Below, piece after piece: positions 1-8,970 of a stretch of DNA of 64,000 bases (its first letter is position 1; every line of letters begins with the position of its first letter). The position numbers were made by a program, and so were the translations under genes. Source of the stretch: Streptomyces griseoviridis (GTDB lineage: Bacteria; Actinomycetota; Actinomycetes; Streptomycetales; Streptomycetaceae); contig NZ_CP029078.1 of NCBI RefSeq assembly GCF_005222485.1, positions 6,318,501-6,382,500 of the forward strand. The letters run 5' to 3'. The notes below the pieces were generated by a model. The model was not told where the DNA came from, did no database searches, and saw nothing but the letters and a program-made list of their open reading frames with translations.

Positions 1-178
1 CGTGGCCCCCGCCGAGGTCACCAAGTCGCTCGACTGCCTGACGAAGCGCACCGGCTGCGGCACCTACACCCCGCACGGCACCTGGCCGGCGCTGCGCGGC
101 CTGATGACGTGGTCGGTCAACTGGGACCGGTTCGCGGGCTGGGAGTTCCAGCGGATGTTCGACGGCTACTTCGGCTGA
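1..178 (+). CDS. GH18 chitinase, C-terminal fragment
   Basis: The window opens inside a gene whose last 58 codons read in frame from base 2 to a TGA at 176-178. The fragment contains LMTWSVNWDRF and ends with a short aromatic tail. This matches the last beta-strand of the GH18 TIM barrel in secreted Streptomyces chitinases, where a conserved Trp lines the floor of the substrate cleft. Two Cys residues (DCLTKRTGCG) look like a disulphide-closed loop. The catalytic DxxDxDxE motif, signal peptide and any carbohydrate-binding module lie upstream of the window and cannot be judged. The end overlaps the end of the convergent PAP2 gene by 13 bp. Confidence 0.75.
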   Translation, partial: VAPAEVTKSLDCLTKRTGCGTYTPHGTWPALRGLMTWSVNWDRFAGWEFQRMFDGYFG

Positions 179-1068
179 CCGGTCGCGGCGTCCCGCCGCC
201 CGGCTCCGCGCCCTCGGCCGGTCCTGTCGATCCGGCCGAGGGCGAGCGCCGTCAGGGTCAGCAGCATCGTGGCCAGGCACCAGCTCGCGACCACGTCGAG
301 GGGCCAGTGGTAGCCCCGGCGGACCAGGCCGTAGGAGACCGCGAGGACCAGGGCCGCGCACCCGCAGCACAGGGCCCGCCGGGCGGCGGGCGTCCGCAGG
401 TGGGGAAGGAGCAGCAGGGTGGCGGCGCCGTAGGCGACGGCCGCCGTCGCCGTGTGTCCTGACGGGAAGTAGCCGGTCGCGGGCGGTACCGCGGGGGTGC
501 CCTGGCGGTCGGTCCACACCTTGAGCGGTACGACCAGTGCCGGGACCAGCGCCATCGGCACGGCGCCCGCGAGGGGCGGCAGCCACCAGTGGTCTGTACC
601 GGAGGACCGGCCGCGCAGGGCGACCAGGCCGAGGACGGTCACGAGCACCGGGATCGCGATCTGGACATTGCCCAGGTCGGAGAGGAGTTCGGAGGGCCGG
701 TCGGGGTGCAGGAGCGCGGCGTCGACCCGCTCGTCGAGGCGGAGCAGGGGGCCGTCGGCCACGACCTGCCAGGTGATCAGCGCGAGGAGCAGGGCGGAAA
801 ACCCGAGAAGCCCGAGGAGCCGGAGGCGGCTGCGAAGAGGGGGAGAGGAGGTCGGCCGCCCCGGAACAGGGGGGGTGGTTCCGGGGCGGCCGACCGGACC
901 GGATCGACGCCCACCCCGGGGGGTTTGGGGTGAGCGACTGTCCGATCGGTGAGGAGAACCGGAGCCGGAGACTCCGGGTGTGTGCGCGAGGGCACGGCCA
1001 GGTCGAGGCTGGGGAGGCTCCGACCTGTTGTCGCCCACAGTCCCCTGTGGGCGGGGTGTATCTCTCAT
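166..1068 (-). CDS. PAP2-family membrane phosphatase
   Basis: Integral membrane phosphatase of the PAP2 superfamily, which dephosphorylates lipid phosphates or undecaprenyl diphosphate at the membrane. Several hydrophobic segments follow a Pro/Arg-rich amino terminus. The active-site motifs are recognisable: KVWTDRQG (degenerate motif 1), GYFPSGHTA (motif 2, with the catalytic-site His) and VRRGYHWPLDV (motif 3, His then Asp). The start is uncertain. I use the ATG at 1068, but a GTG at 1038 (preceded by AGGGGACT at short spacing) and a GTG at 1137 are in frame, and none has an ideal ribosome-binding site. The stop (TAG at 166-168) lies inside the end of the convergent chitinase gene. Substrate unknown. 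Confidence 0.75.
   Translation of the reverse strand: MRDTPRPQGTVGDNRSEPPQPRPGRALAHTPGVSGSGSPHRSDSRSPQTPRGGRRSGPVGRPGTTPPVPGRPTSSPPLRSRLRLLGLLGFSALLLALITWQVVADGPLLRLDERVDAALLHPDRPSELLSDLGNVQIAIPVLVTVLGLVALRGRSSGTDHWWLPPLAGAVPMALVPALVVPLKVWTDRQGTPAVPPATGYFPSGHTATAAVAYGAATLLLLPHLRTPAARRALCCGCAALVLAVSYGLVRRGYHWPLDVVASWCLATMLLTLTALALGRIDRTGRGRGAGRRDAATGQPK
1032..1053. promoter_or_regulatory. Perfect 9-bp inverted repeat near PAP2 start
   Basis: CGCCCACAG, a TCCC spacer, then CTGTGGGCG: a perfect 9-bp inverted repeat with a 4-base centre. It sits exactly where the PAP2 gene may start, and the GTG at 1038 falls within it. It could be a repressor operator or an RNA hairpin hiding a start codon. The arms and centre are seen directly; the role is inference. 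Confidence 0.4.
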
Positions 1069-1147
1069 CTGGGAAGAACTTACGACAGCCGCGAGGCCCG
1101 CGACAGCCGCAACCGCGTCCCGCCATCTACCTCGCACACCTTCTTCA

Positions 1148-1200
1148 CACCCTCTGCCGCAGCCCGCCGCGGTACCCCGGGCGGGCTGCGGCAGAGGGTG
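1148..1200 (-). terminator. Strong hairpin downstream of gabT
   Basis: Two perfectly complementary 21-bp arms (1148-1168 and 1180-1200) flank an 11-base loop, 10 bp past the gabT stop. There is no long T run, as is common for Streptomyces terminators. It can serve gabT and perhaps shields it from the PAP2 region. Confidence 0.8.
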
Positions 1201-1210
1201 CCGGGGTGCC

Positions 1211-2545
1211 TCAGCCGGCCGCGAAGGCCTGCTCGATGATGTCGAGGCCCTCGTTCAGCAGGTCGTCGCCGATCACCAGCGGCGGCAGGAACCGCAGCAC
1301 GTTGCCGTAGGTGCCACAGGTCAGGACCAGCAGCCCCTCCTGGTGGCAGGCCTTGGCCACGGCGGCGGTCGTCGCCGCGTCCGGCTCCTTGGTGGCCCGG
1401 TCCTTGACCAGCTCGACGGCGATCATCGCGCCGCGGCCCCGGATGTCGCCGATGACGTCGAACTTCTCCGCCATCGCGGTCAGGCGGCCCTTCATGACCG
1501 ACTCGATGTGCTTCGCCCGCGCGTTGAGGTCGAGCTCCTTCATCGTCTCGATGGCGCCCAGCGCACCGGCGCAGGCCACCGGGTTGCCGCCGTAGGTGCC
1601 GCCGAGGCCGCCGGCGTGCGCGGCGTCCATGATCTCGGCGCGGCCGGTCACCGCGGCCAGCGGCAGACCGCCCGCGATGCCCTTCGCCGTCGTGATCAGG
1701 TCGGGGACGATGCCCTCGTCCTCGCAGGCGAACCACTGGCCCGTGCGGCAGAACCCGGACTGGATCTCGTCCGCGACGAAGACGATGCCGTTGTCCTTCG
1801 CGAACCGGCTGATCGCCGGCAGGAAGCCCTTCGCCGGCTCGATGAAGCCGCCCTCGCCGAGCACCGGCTCGATGATGATCGCGGCCACGTTGTCCGCGCC
1901 GACCTGCTTGCTGATCTGGTCGATGGCCTGCGCGGCGGCCTCGGGACCCGCGTGCTCGGCACCCGTCGGCCAGCGGTAGCCGTAGGCCACCGGCACCCGG
2001 TACACCTCGGGCGCGAACGGCCCGAAGCCGTTCTTGTACGGCATGTTCTTCGCGGTCAGCGCCATCGTCAGGTTGGTGCGGCCGTGGTAGCCGTGGTCGA
2101 AGACGACGACCGCCTGGCGCTTGGTGTAGGCGCGGGCGATCTTCACCGCGTTCTCGACGGCCTCGGCGCCCGAGTTGAACAGGGCGGACTTCTTCGCGTG
2201 GTCGCCCGGGGTCAGCTCGGACAGCGCCTCGGCGACCGCCACGTACCCCTCGTAGGGGGTGACCATGAAACAGGTGTGGGTGAAGTCGGCGAGCTGCGCG
2301 GCGGCCCGCCGGACGACGGCCTCGGCGGAGGCGCCGACGCTGGTCACGGCGATGCCGGAACCGAAGTCGATCAGCCGGTTGCCGTCGACGTCCTCGATGA
2401 TCCCGCCGCCCGCGCGGGCCGTGAAGACGGGCAGCACCGAACCCACGCCCTGCGCCACCGCGGCGGCGCGGCGGGCCTGGAGTTCCTGCGACTTCGGGCC
2501 GGGGATGGCGGTGACGAGCCGGCGCTCCTGCGGAAGTGCGGTCAT
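1211..2545 (-). CDS. gabT: 4-aminobutyrate aminotransferase
   Basis: PLP-dependent class III aminotransferase of 444 residues, predicted to move the amino group of GABA to 2-oxoglutarate, giving succinate semialdehyde and glutamate in the cytoplasm. Visible features are the NSGAEAVENAVKIAR phosphate-binding region, IIIEPVLGEGG, VADEIQSGFCRTG with the cofactor Asp, and TTAKGIAGG with Schiff-base Lys288. ATG at 2545 is chosen because AGGGAG lies six bases upstream; the frame stays open far beyond it only because of GC-rich sequence. It is divergent from the ATPase-PucR-aldehyde dehydrogenase genes, and that pairing supports a GABA or polyamine route. Related omega-amino acids could also be substrates. 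Confidence 0.93.
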   Translation of the reverse strand: MTALPQERRLVTAIPGPKSQELQARRAAAVAQGVGSVLPVFTARAGGGIIEDVDGNRLIDFGSGIAVTSVGASAEAVVRRAAAQLADFTHTCFMVTPYEGYVAVAEALSELTPGDHAKKSALFNSGAEAVENAVKIARAYTKRQAVVVFDHGYHGRTNLTMALTAKNMPYKNGFGPFAPEVYRVPVAYGYRWPTGAEHAGPEAAAQAIDQISKQVGADNVAAIIIEPVLGEGGFIEPAKGFLPAISRFAKDNGIVFVADEIQSGFCRTGQWFACEDEGIVPDLITTAKGIAGGLPLAAVTGRAEIMDAAHAGGLGGTYGGNPVACAGALGAIETMKELDLNARAKHIESVMKGRLTAMAEKFDVIGDIRGRGAMIAVELVKDRATKEPDAATTAAVAKACHQEGLLVLTCGTYGNVLRFLPPLVIGDDLLNEGLDIIEQAFAAG

Positions 2546-2815
2546 GGGGGGCTCCCTGAGATCGTGCGTTCCGGACGGTTCCGGGGCGGTGCCTTTTCGG
2601 ACGCTTGCGTTCTTTTCTCGCAGGCTAGGGCGGGGAAAGGGAGGTGGGCATGCTCCATGTGGGCGTTGTCGGCGGGTCGCGTTGTCCGCCGTGGACATAG
2701 CAGGGCGGTCGCGCGCTGCGCCCATCCCGGCCGCGTAAACGGTGAACTCCCCTTGCCGGGGCGTTAGATTGGCCGCAGGCGGTGGACGGAACGGCTGGTC
2801 AGGGGAGCGGACGCG

Positions 2816-4939
2816 ATGGACAGCGACGGGACGCAGGACGCGCGGGGCACACAGGCGAACCCGGTACTGCGTCCGGCCGGGCCTCCCCTGATCCCGGCGA
2901 TGCCCCCGAGGCCACCGGCCGAACAGGCGCCACCTCCCCGACCGGACGGCACGGCGTTCCTGACCTGGCTGCGGACACCGCGGCCTGAGGCGCTGCCGGG
3001 GGTGTGGCGGTTCGCCCACCGGGCCAGGCCCGAGGAGGAACCCGAGGTCGTCCCGGCCCGCCAGCTGTTCAGCGGCGCGGTCATCGCGTTCCTGGTGGGC
3101 TGGCTGATCTGGTCGCTGCTCTGGAACGGCTACCTCGGCGGCTGGTGGCTGCTGCCCCTCTACGCGATGATCCCCGACTCCTGGGCCCAGCCGCACAGCG
3201 TCGCCTCCGTCGTGGTCGTCTACGCCTACTACGTCCTGATCGCGCTCGTCATCCTGGTCGGCGTCGGCCGGCTCGGCCGCTGGGGCGAGATCTGGCGCCG
3301 CTTCGGACCGCCCGCCTGGACCCGCACCGCCCCCCGCGCCGAACCCCCGCCCGCCCCCGCCGAGGACCCCGCCGAATGGCCCCAGCTGCGGGCCGCGGGC
3401 GCCACCGACGCCGCCGACCGCCTCGCGGGCGACGCCCGCGCCGGGCTCATGCGGGACGTCGACCACGCCCGGATCTCCCGGGCCTGGCAGGGCGTCCGCA
3501 CCGGGCGGCACCCGCTCGCCACCTTCACCGGTGCCGTCCTCAAGGACGGCGCCGCCGCCTGCGCCCACCCGTCGGGCGCCCGCGACCTGCCCGCCAGGCT
3601 GGCCAGCCACGACCTGGTCACCGGGCAGGTACGGCTCGGCGCCACCGCCGACGACGCCCGCAACCCGTACGCCTACCGGGGCGCGGGGCTCGGCCTCGGC
3701 CCCGATCTGCTCGGCACCTCGCTGCTGGCCGTCGGCCCGCCGGGGTCGGGCAAGACCGGCGCGGTGGTCAGGCCGCTCGCCGAGTCGCTGTGCCTGAACG
3801 CCCTCGCGGGACGGGCCGCCGTCGTGGTGGTCGGCGCGGCGGGCGCCGGGCTCGGACCGGCCGACGCGTACGACGTCGTCGTCCGGATCGGGAACCCCGA
3901 CTCGGAGTACGACCTCGACCTCTACGGCGGCACCGGCGACCCCGACGAGGCCGCGGCCGTCCTCGCCGAGGCGCTCGTCGGCGACCTCACCGACCCGCAC
4001 CCCAGCGGCGACAGCCGCCGCTCCACCACCGTCCTCGCCCAGCTCCTCGGGCCGTTCCGCGCGGTCCACAGCCGGTTCCCCTCGGTGCCCGAGCTGCGTC
4101 AGCTCCTCGACATGGCGCCAGGACCCTGGGACGCGCTGCGCACCGGGCTCCAGGGATCCGGGCACGAGTCGCTGCTGCGCGAGCTGGACGCGAGGGAGCG
4201 GCAGGCGCGGCAGCCGGGTGACGTCGCGGCGGTGCTCGCCGACCGGGTGGCGCTCCTCGACCGGCCCGCCTTCGCCGGTTTCTTCGACACCTCGGGACGC
4301 TCCCGCCCCTTCTCCCTCACCGCCCTCGACCACCCCGTGCGGGTCCGCGTCGACCTGCCCGAACGCGGGCACGCGGACGCCTCCCGGATGCTGGCCCGGC
4401 TGGTGCTCGCCCAGTTCACGGCGAGCGTCGCGGCCCGCGAGGACCGGTCCCTCTTCGCCTGCCTGGTGCTCGACGACGCCTCCGCGGTGGTGACGCCCGA
4501 GGCGGTGCGCGGCATCCAGCGGCTGCGGTCCGCCAACGCGGGCGCCGTCCTCACCCTGCGCACCCTGGACGACGTGCCGCGCCCGCTGCGCGGACCGCTG
4601 CTCGGCGCCACCGGCTGCCGGATGGCGCTCTCCGGGCTCACCCCCTGGGACGGCCAGGACTTCGCCGAGGTCTGGGGCAAGGAGTGGATCGAGGCACGGG
4701 ACGTCACCGACCGCCAGATCATCGCCGAGACCCCGGCGGGCAAGGCCGTCCACATGCTGCGCCGGGTGATCACCGGCAAGGCGCCGACCGCGCGGGCCGT
4801 GACCGTGCGGCAGGTGGAACGGGAGCGCTGGTCGGCGTCCGAACTGGCCCACGGGGTGCCGCCCGGCCACGCGGTGCTCTCCCTGACGACGGTGACAGGC
4901 GAGCACGCCCCACCACTGCTGGTCGACCTGCGGGGCTGA
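2816..4939 (+). CDS. Membrane-anchored VirD4/TraG-like ATP-binding protein
   Basis: A 707-residue protein. A Pro-rich amino terminus (about 1-60) precedes two hydrophobic segments (about 84-106 and 125-150). A P-loop domain follows, with Walker A GPPGSGKT at 307-314 and a Walker B-like strand ending LVLDDA near 553. The order of two membrane spans followed by a P-loop motor resembles type IV coupling proteins and TraG/TraD ATPases, but no conjugation or secretion genes are nearby. ATG 2816 is supported by GGGGAG eight bases upstream. It lies between gabT and the pucR gene. Its role is unknown; a DNA or protein translocase anchored in the membrane is one inference. Confidence 0.7.
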   Translation: MDSDGTQDARGTQANPVLRPAGPPLIPAMPPRPPAEQAPPPRPDGTAFLTWLRTPRPEALPGVWRFAHRARPEEEPEVVPARQLFSGAVIAFLVGWLIWSLLWNGYLGGWWLLPLYAMIPDSWAQPHSVASVVVVYAYYVLIALVILVGVGRLGRWGEIWRRFGPPAWTRTAPRAEPPPAPAEDPAEWPQLRAAGATDAADRLAGDARAGLMRDVDHARISRAWQGVRTGRHPLATFTGAVLKDGAAACAHPSGARDLPARLASHDLVTGQVRLGATADDARNPYAYRGAGLGLGPDLLGTSLLAVGPPGSGKTGAVVRPLAESLCLNALAGRAAVVVVGAAGAGLGPADAYDVVVRIGNPDSEYDLDLYGGTGDPDEAAAVLAEALVGDLTDPHPSGDSRRSTTVLAQLLGPFRAVHSRFPSVPELRQLLDMAPGPWDALRTGLQGSGHESLLRELDARERQARQPGDVAAVLADRVALLDRPAFAGFFDTSGRSRPFSLTALDHPVRVRVDLPERGHADASRMLARLVLAQFTASVAAREDRSLFACLVLDDASAVVTPEAVRGIQRLRSANAGAVLTLRTLDDVPRPLRGPLLGATGCRMALSGLTPWDGQDFAEVWGKEWIEARDVTDRQIIAETPAGKAVHMLRRVITGKAPTARAVTVRQVERERWSASELAHGVPPGHAVLSLTTVTGEHAPPLLVDLRG

Positions 4940-5717
4940 GACGGGGGAGGGGGCCGGGGCCGTGGGGCGCGGCTCGGTCCGGCGCGGCTCGGCTCGGTCC
5001 GGCCCGACCCAGCGCGACCCGGCGCGGCGCGGCCCGTTCAGGTCGGGACCGCCCGGTCCGATCCGGGGAGGCCCGGCTTGGTCTGGCTCGGTCCGGCTCG
5101 GCTCGGTCCGGCTCGGTCCGGCGCGGCTCGGCGCGACCCGTTCAGGTCGGGCCCGACCCAGCGCGGCCCGGCGCGGCGCGGCCCGTTCAGGTCGGGACCG
5201 CCCGGTCCGATCCGGGGAGGCCCGGCTTGGTCTGGCTCGGTCCGGCTCGGCTCGGTCCGGCTCGGTCCGGTCTGGCTCGGTCCGGGCAGGCTCGGTCCGG
5301 CCTGGCTCGGTCCGGCCTGGCTCGGCCCGGCCCGGCCCGGCCCGGCTCGGTCCGGCGCGGCTCGGCGCGACCCGTCCAGGTCGGGCCCGCCCCAGCGCGG
5401 CCCGGCCCGCCCCAGCGCGGCCCGGCCCGCCCCAGCGCGGCCCGGCCCGCCCCAGCGCGGCCCGGCGCGACCCAGCCCGGTCGAGACCTCCCGGTCCGGC
5501 CCGCCCGCCCCGGCCCAGCCCGACTCGCCCCGGCCCAGCCCAGCCCGCCCCGGCGCGAGCCGTCGGGCGTGTTCGCCTCGTACGGTGAGGCAGAATCGGA
5601 AGGGTCCGTTCATACGCGGCGGACAAAGGATCACCCCGGCCGCCACCACCACCGCCGTCCGGCGGTGATCCGAGCGCCCGCTGCCGCCCGCCCCCTCCCG
5701 ACGTCCCTGAAGGCCCC
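4940..5717. repeat. GC-rich non-coding repeat tract
   Basis: About 780 bp with no credible gene. The first part is built from short units such as CGGCTCGGTC and CGGCGCGGCTCGG. A 121-bp block at 5001-5121 is repeated at 5150-5270 with one mismatch (5017 versus 5166). From 5385 to 5465 a 20-bp unit, CCCGGCCCGCCCCAGCGCGG, is tandemly repeated about 3.8 times. Open frames on both strands here are only Gly/Arg/Pro/Ser-rich translations of the repeats. The tract ends about 130 bp before the pucR-type gene, whose promoter should lie within 5580-5710. Confidence 0.8.
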
Positions 5718-7304
5718 ATGCCCCCGACGCTCGCCTCGCTCGTCCACCACACCGCGCTCAAGCTGACCGTGCGCGCCGGTGCGGACCGGCTGGATGTGTC
5801 CGTCCGCTGGGCGCACGCCAGCGAGCTGGCCGATCCGGTGCCCTACATGGAGGGCGGCGAGCTGCTGCTGATCACCGCGCTCAAGCTGGACGCCGAGGAT
5901 CCCGAGGCCATGCGCCGCTACGTGAAGCGGCTGGTCGGGGCGGGCGTCGTCGGGCTCGGGTTCGCCGTCGGGGTGCACTACGAGGAGATCCCGGGCGCGC
6001 TCGTCGACGCGGCCCGCGACCAGCACCTCCCGCTCCTCGAAGTGCCGCGCAGGACGCCGTTCCTCGCCATCAGCAAGGCCGTCTCCGCCGGGATCGCCGC
6101 CGAGCAGTACCAGGCGGTCACCGCGGGATTCGCCGCCCAGCGCGAACTGACCAGGCAGGCCCTCACCGAAGGCCCCGACGGGCTGCTCGCCGCGCTCGCC
6201 TCCCAGGTCGACGGCTGGGCGGCGCTCTACGATGCGTCCGGCGCCGTCGTCGCAACCGCGCCCGAGTGGGCCGGACGGCGGGCCGCCAGGCTCACCGCCG
6301 ACGTGGAACGGCTGCGGGAGCGGCCCGCCCCGGCCTCCGCCGTGGTGGGCGGCCCCGCCGGCGAGGACCGCGTCGAACTGCACTCGCTCGGCACCGGACG
6401 CCGTCCGCGCGCCGCGCTCGCCGTCGGCACCGCGGCCACCCTCGGCACCGCCGAGCGGTACGCCGTCCACTCCGCGATCGCGCTGCTGACCCTCACCACC
6501 GAACGGTCCCGCTCGCTCCAGGCCGCCGAGCAGCGGATCGGCGAGGCCGTGCTGCACATGCTGCTCGCCGGCCAGCCCGACCCCGCGCGCGCGGTCGCCG
6601 GCGACCTGTACGGCGGGCTCCTGGACGCGCCGTTCCGGATCGTCCTCGCCGAGCCGGGGACCGCCCGCGCCTCGGGCGGCGATCCGCTGGCCGGGCTCAC
6701 CGAGGCCGTCGAGTCCGCCGCCGCGCGCGCCGGGGAGCCGCTCCTCGTGGTCCCGGGCGGCGCGCGGCTCGTGGTGCTCGCCGCCGACGGGGGCGCCGCG
6801 CTCACCGCCTGCGCCACCTACGCGACGGCGCTGGAGGCGGCCAGGGCGGCCGGGGAGCGGCCCGCGGCCGACGAGGACACGCTCGTCGTGGGCGTTTCCG
6901 CGCCGGTCGGCCCGGTCGCCGCGGCGGCCGGGCACCGACAGGCCGAGCAGGCGCTGTCGGTGGCCAGGCGGCGCGGCCGGGTCTGCGTGGAGCACGAGCA
7001 GCTCGCCGCCGGCTCGGTGCTGCCGCTGCTCGCCGACGACGCGGTGCGGGCCTTCGCCGACGGGCTGCTGCGCCCGCTCTACGAGCACGACGCGACCGGC
7101 CGCGGCGACCTGGTCGACTCCCTGCGGGCCTGGCTCTCCCGGCACGGCCAGTGGGACGCGGCCGCCGCCGACCTGGGCGTGCACCGGCACACCCTGCGCT
7201 ACCGGATGCGCCGGGTCGAGGAGATCCTCGGCCGCTCCCTCGACGACGCGGACGTCCGGATGGAGCTGTGGCTCGCGTTGAAGACGGCCGGCGGCACCGC
7301 GTGA
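5718..7304 (+). CDS. PucR-family transcriptional regulator
   Basis: Cytoplasmic regulator of 528 residues with the PucR layout: an amino-terminal PucR/purine catabolism domain (about 1-125, with SELADPVPYMEGGELLLIT), a central GGDEF-like region, and a carboxy-terminal helix-turn-helix (DAAAADLGVHRHTLRYRMRR) near 475-505. ATG 5718 has GAAGG four bases upstream. It is followed by an aldehyde dehydrogenase gene 137 bp away and sits near gabT. PucR-type regulators such as EpuRI are known to control polyamine and amine catabolism in Streptomyces, so local control of gabT and the dehydrogenase is a reasonable inference. The ligand is unknown. Confidence 0.88.
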   Translation: MPPTLASLVHHTALKLTVRAGADRLDVSVRWAHASELADPVPYMEGGELLLITALKLDAEDPEAMRRYVKRLVGAGVVGLGFAVGVHYEEIPGALVDAARDQHLPLLEVPRRTPFLAISKAVSAGIAAEQYQAVTAGFAAQRELTRQALTEGPDGLLAALASQVDGWAALYDASGAVVATAPEWAGRRAARLTADVERLRERPAPASAVVGGPAGEDRVELHSLGTGRRPRAALAVGTAATLGTAERYAVHSAIALLTLTTERSRSLQAAEQRIGEAVLHMLLAGQPDPARAVAGDLYGGLLDAPFRIVLAEPGTARASGGDPLAGLTEAVESAAARAGEPLLVVPGGARLVVLAADGGAALTACATYATALEAARAAGERPAADEDTLVVGVSAPVGPVAAAAGHRQAEQALSVARRRGRVCVEHEQLAAGSVLPLLADDAVRAFADGLLRPLYEHDATGRGDLVDSLRAWLSRHGQWDAAAADLGVHRHTLRYRMRRVEEILGRSLDDADVRMELWLALKTAGGTA

Positions 7305-7440
7305 CGGCTTCCCGCCTATCTGGAGTGCGCGCCACCGGCACTGCTACACCCCGGACAAACGCGTCCGCGCCGCCGCGCGCCTACCGTGGACCGGGCAACC
7401 GCAAGCACACCCCCCAACGTGGAAGGGCCGGGACTCGCAC

Positions 7441-8886
7441 ATGACTTCCAGCTACGCCTTCTGGCTCGCCGGCCGCCAGGCCACCGGCGAGGACACCTTC
7501 GACGTCACCTCCCCGTGGGACGGACGTCTCGTCGGCACGGTGTCCGTCCCGACGGACGCCCAGGTCGAGGAGGCCGTGGCCGCCGCCCACGCGGTGCGCG
7601 AGGAGTTCGCCGCGACCCCGGCGCACGTCCGCGCCGCCGCCCTCGACCACGTCAGCCGGCGACTCGTCGAGCGCACCGAGGAGTTCGCGCAGCTCATCTC
7701 GGCCGAGAACGGCAAGCCCGTCAAGTGGGCCCGCGGCGAGGTCGGCCGCGCGGTCTCGGTGTTCCGGTTCGCCGCCGAGGAGGCCAGGCGGTTCAACGGC
7801 GGCGAGGCGCAGCGCCTCGACACCGACGCGGGCGGCCAGGGCAGGCTCGCCCTCACCCGCCGCTTCCCGAAGGGCGTCGTGCTGGGCATCGCGCCGTTCA
7901 ACTTCCCGCTGAACCTCTGCGCCCACAAGATCGCCCCGGCGATCGCGGCCGGCGTCCCGATCATCCTGAAGCCCGCTCCCGCCACCCCGCTCTCCGGCCT
8001 GATCATCGGCGACCTGCTCGCCGAGACGGAGCTGCCCGCCGGGTCGTGGAGCATCCTGCCGGTCGCCAACGACAAGATGCCCGCCCTGGTCAAGGACGAG
8101 CGGCTGCCGGTGATCTCCTTCACCGGGTCGGAGAAGGTCGGCTACGCGATCATGGACTCGGTGCCGCGCAAGCACTGCACCCTGGAACTGGGCGGCAACG
8201 GCGCGGCCGTGGTCCTCGCCGACTGGGCGAGCGACGCCGACCTCGACTGGGCCGCCACCCGCATCGCGACCTTCTCGAACTACCAGGGCGGCCAGTCCTG
8301 CATCTCGGTGCAGCGGGTGATCGTCGACGCGGCCGTCCACGACCGGCTGGTGCCGCGCATCGTCGCCGCCGTCGAGGCCCAGGTCACCGGCGACCCGTCC
8401 GACCCGAAGACCGACGTGGGACCGCTGGTCAGCGAGGACGCGGCGCGGCGCGTCGAGTCGTGGGTGTCGGAGGCGGTCGGCGCCGGGGCCGAGCTGCTCA
8501 CCGGTGGCGAGCGGGACGGCGCGAGCTACACGCCGACCGTCCTCACCGACCTGCCCGCCGACACCACCCTCGCCCGCGAGGAGGTCTTCGGGCCGGTCCT
8601 GAGCATCGTCAAGGTGGACGGCGAGGCGGAGGCGTTCGCCGCCGTCAACGACTCCAAGTACGGCCTCCAGGCAGGGGTGTTCACCCATGACCTGCAGGCC
8701 GCGTTCCGTGCCCACCGGGCGCTCGAGGTCGGCGGTGTGATCGTCGGCGACGTGCCGTCCTACCGCGCCGACCAGATGCCGTACGGCGGCGCCAAGCAGT
8801 CGGGCGTCGGCCGCGAGGGCGTCAGGTTCGCGATGGACGACTACACCTACGAGCGCGTCATGGTCCTCACCGGCATCGACCTCTGA
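7441..8886 (+). CDS. NAD(P)-dependent aldehyde dehydrogenase
   Basis: ALDH-superfamily enzyme of 481 residues. The catalytic Cys287 lies in GGQSCISVQR and the general base Glu249 in LELGGNG. Other signatures are IAPFNFPLNL, the ILKPAPATPLS cofactor region and the FGPVLSIVK carboxy-terminal motif. It oxidises an aldehyde to the acid. Beside gabT and a PucR regulator, succinate semialdehyde or an aminobutyraldehyde is the likely substrate, but specificity cannot be read from sequence alone, so no symbol is given. ATG 7441 follows GGAAGGGCCGGGA. A strong hairpin terminator follows the gene. Confidence 0.88.
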   Translation: MTSSYAFWLAGRQATGEDTFDVTSPWDGRLVGTVSVPTDAQVEEAVAAAHAVREEFAATPAHVRAAALDHVSRRLVERTEEFAQLISAENGKPVKWARGEVGRAVSVFRFAAEEARRFNGGEAQRLDTDAGGQGRLALTRRFPKGVVLGIAPFNFPLNLCAHKIAPAIAAGVPIILKPAPATPLSGLIIGDLLAETELPAGSWSILPVANDKMPALVKDERLPVISFTGSEKVGYAIMDSVPRKHCTLELGGNGAAVVLADWASDADLDWAATRIATFSNYQGGQSCISVQRVIVDAAVHDRLVPRIVAAVEAQVTGDPSDPKTDVGPLVSEDAARRVESWVSEAVGAGAELLTGGERDGASYTPTVLTDLPADTTLAREEVFGPVLSIVKVDGEAEAFAAVNDSKYGLQAGVFTHDLQAAFRAHRALEVGGVIVGDVPSYRADQMPYGGAKQSGVGREGVRFAMDDYTYERVMVLTGIDL

Positions 8887-8905
8887 CCCCGGTCGACCCG
8901 TTCTC

Positions 8906-8948
8906 GAAGGGGCCCGGCACCGCTGCCCAGCGGGTGCCGGGCCCCTTC
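8906..8948 (+). terminator. Terminator after aldehyde dehydrogenase
   Basis: Perfect 16-bp arms (8906-8921 and 8933-8948) around an 11-base loop, lying between two convergent genes. It can stop transcription from both the aldehyde dehydrogenase (+) and the GH3 gene (-). Confidence 0.85.
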
Positions 8949-8970
8949 TCGCGTCGGCGGCCCCGGACCC

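Noticed and set aside
5385..5465. 20-bp tandem array considered as a CRISPR
   Set aside because: Units are directly adjacent with no unique spacers, and no cas gene is near.
1211..5761. A 1516-codon open frame on the minus strand
   Set aside because: Only its 3' 444 codons are gabT. The rest is antisense to the ATPase gene and the repeat tract, kept open by GC-rich composition.
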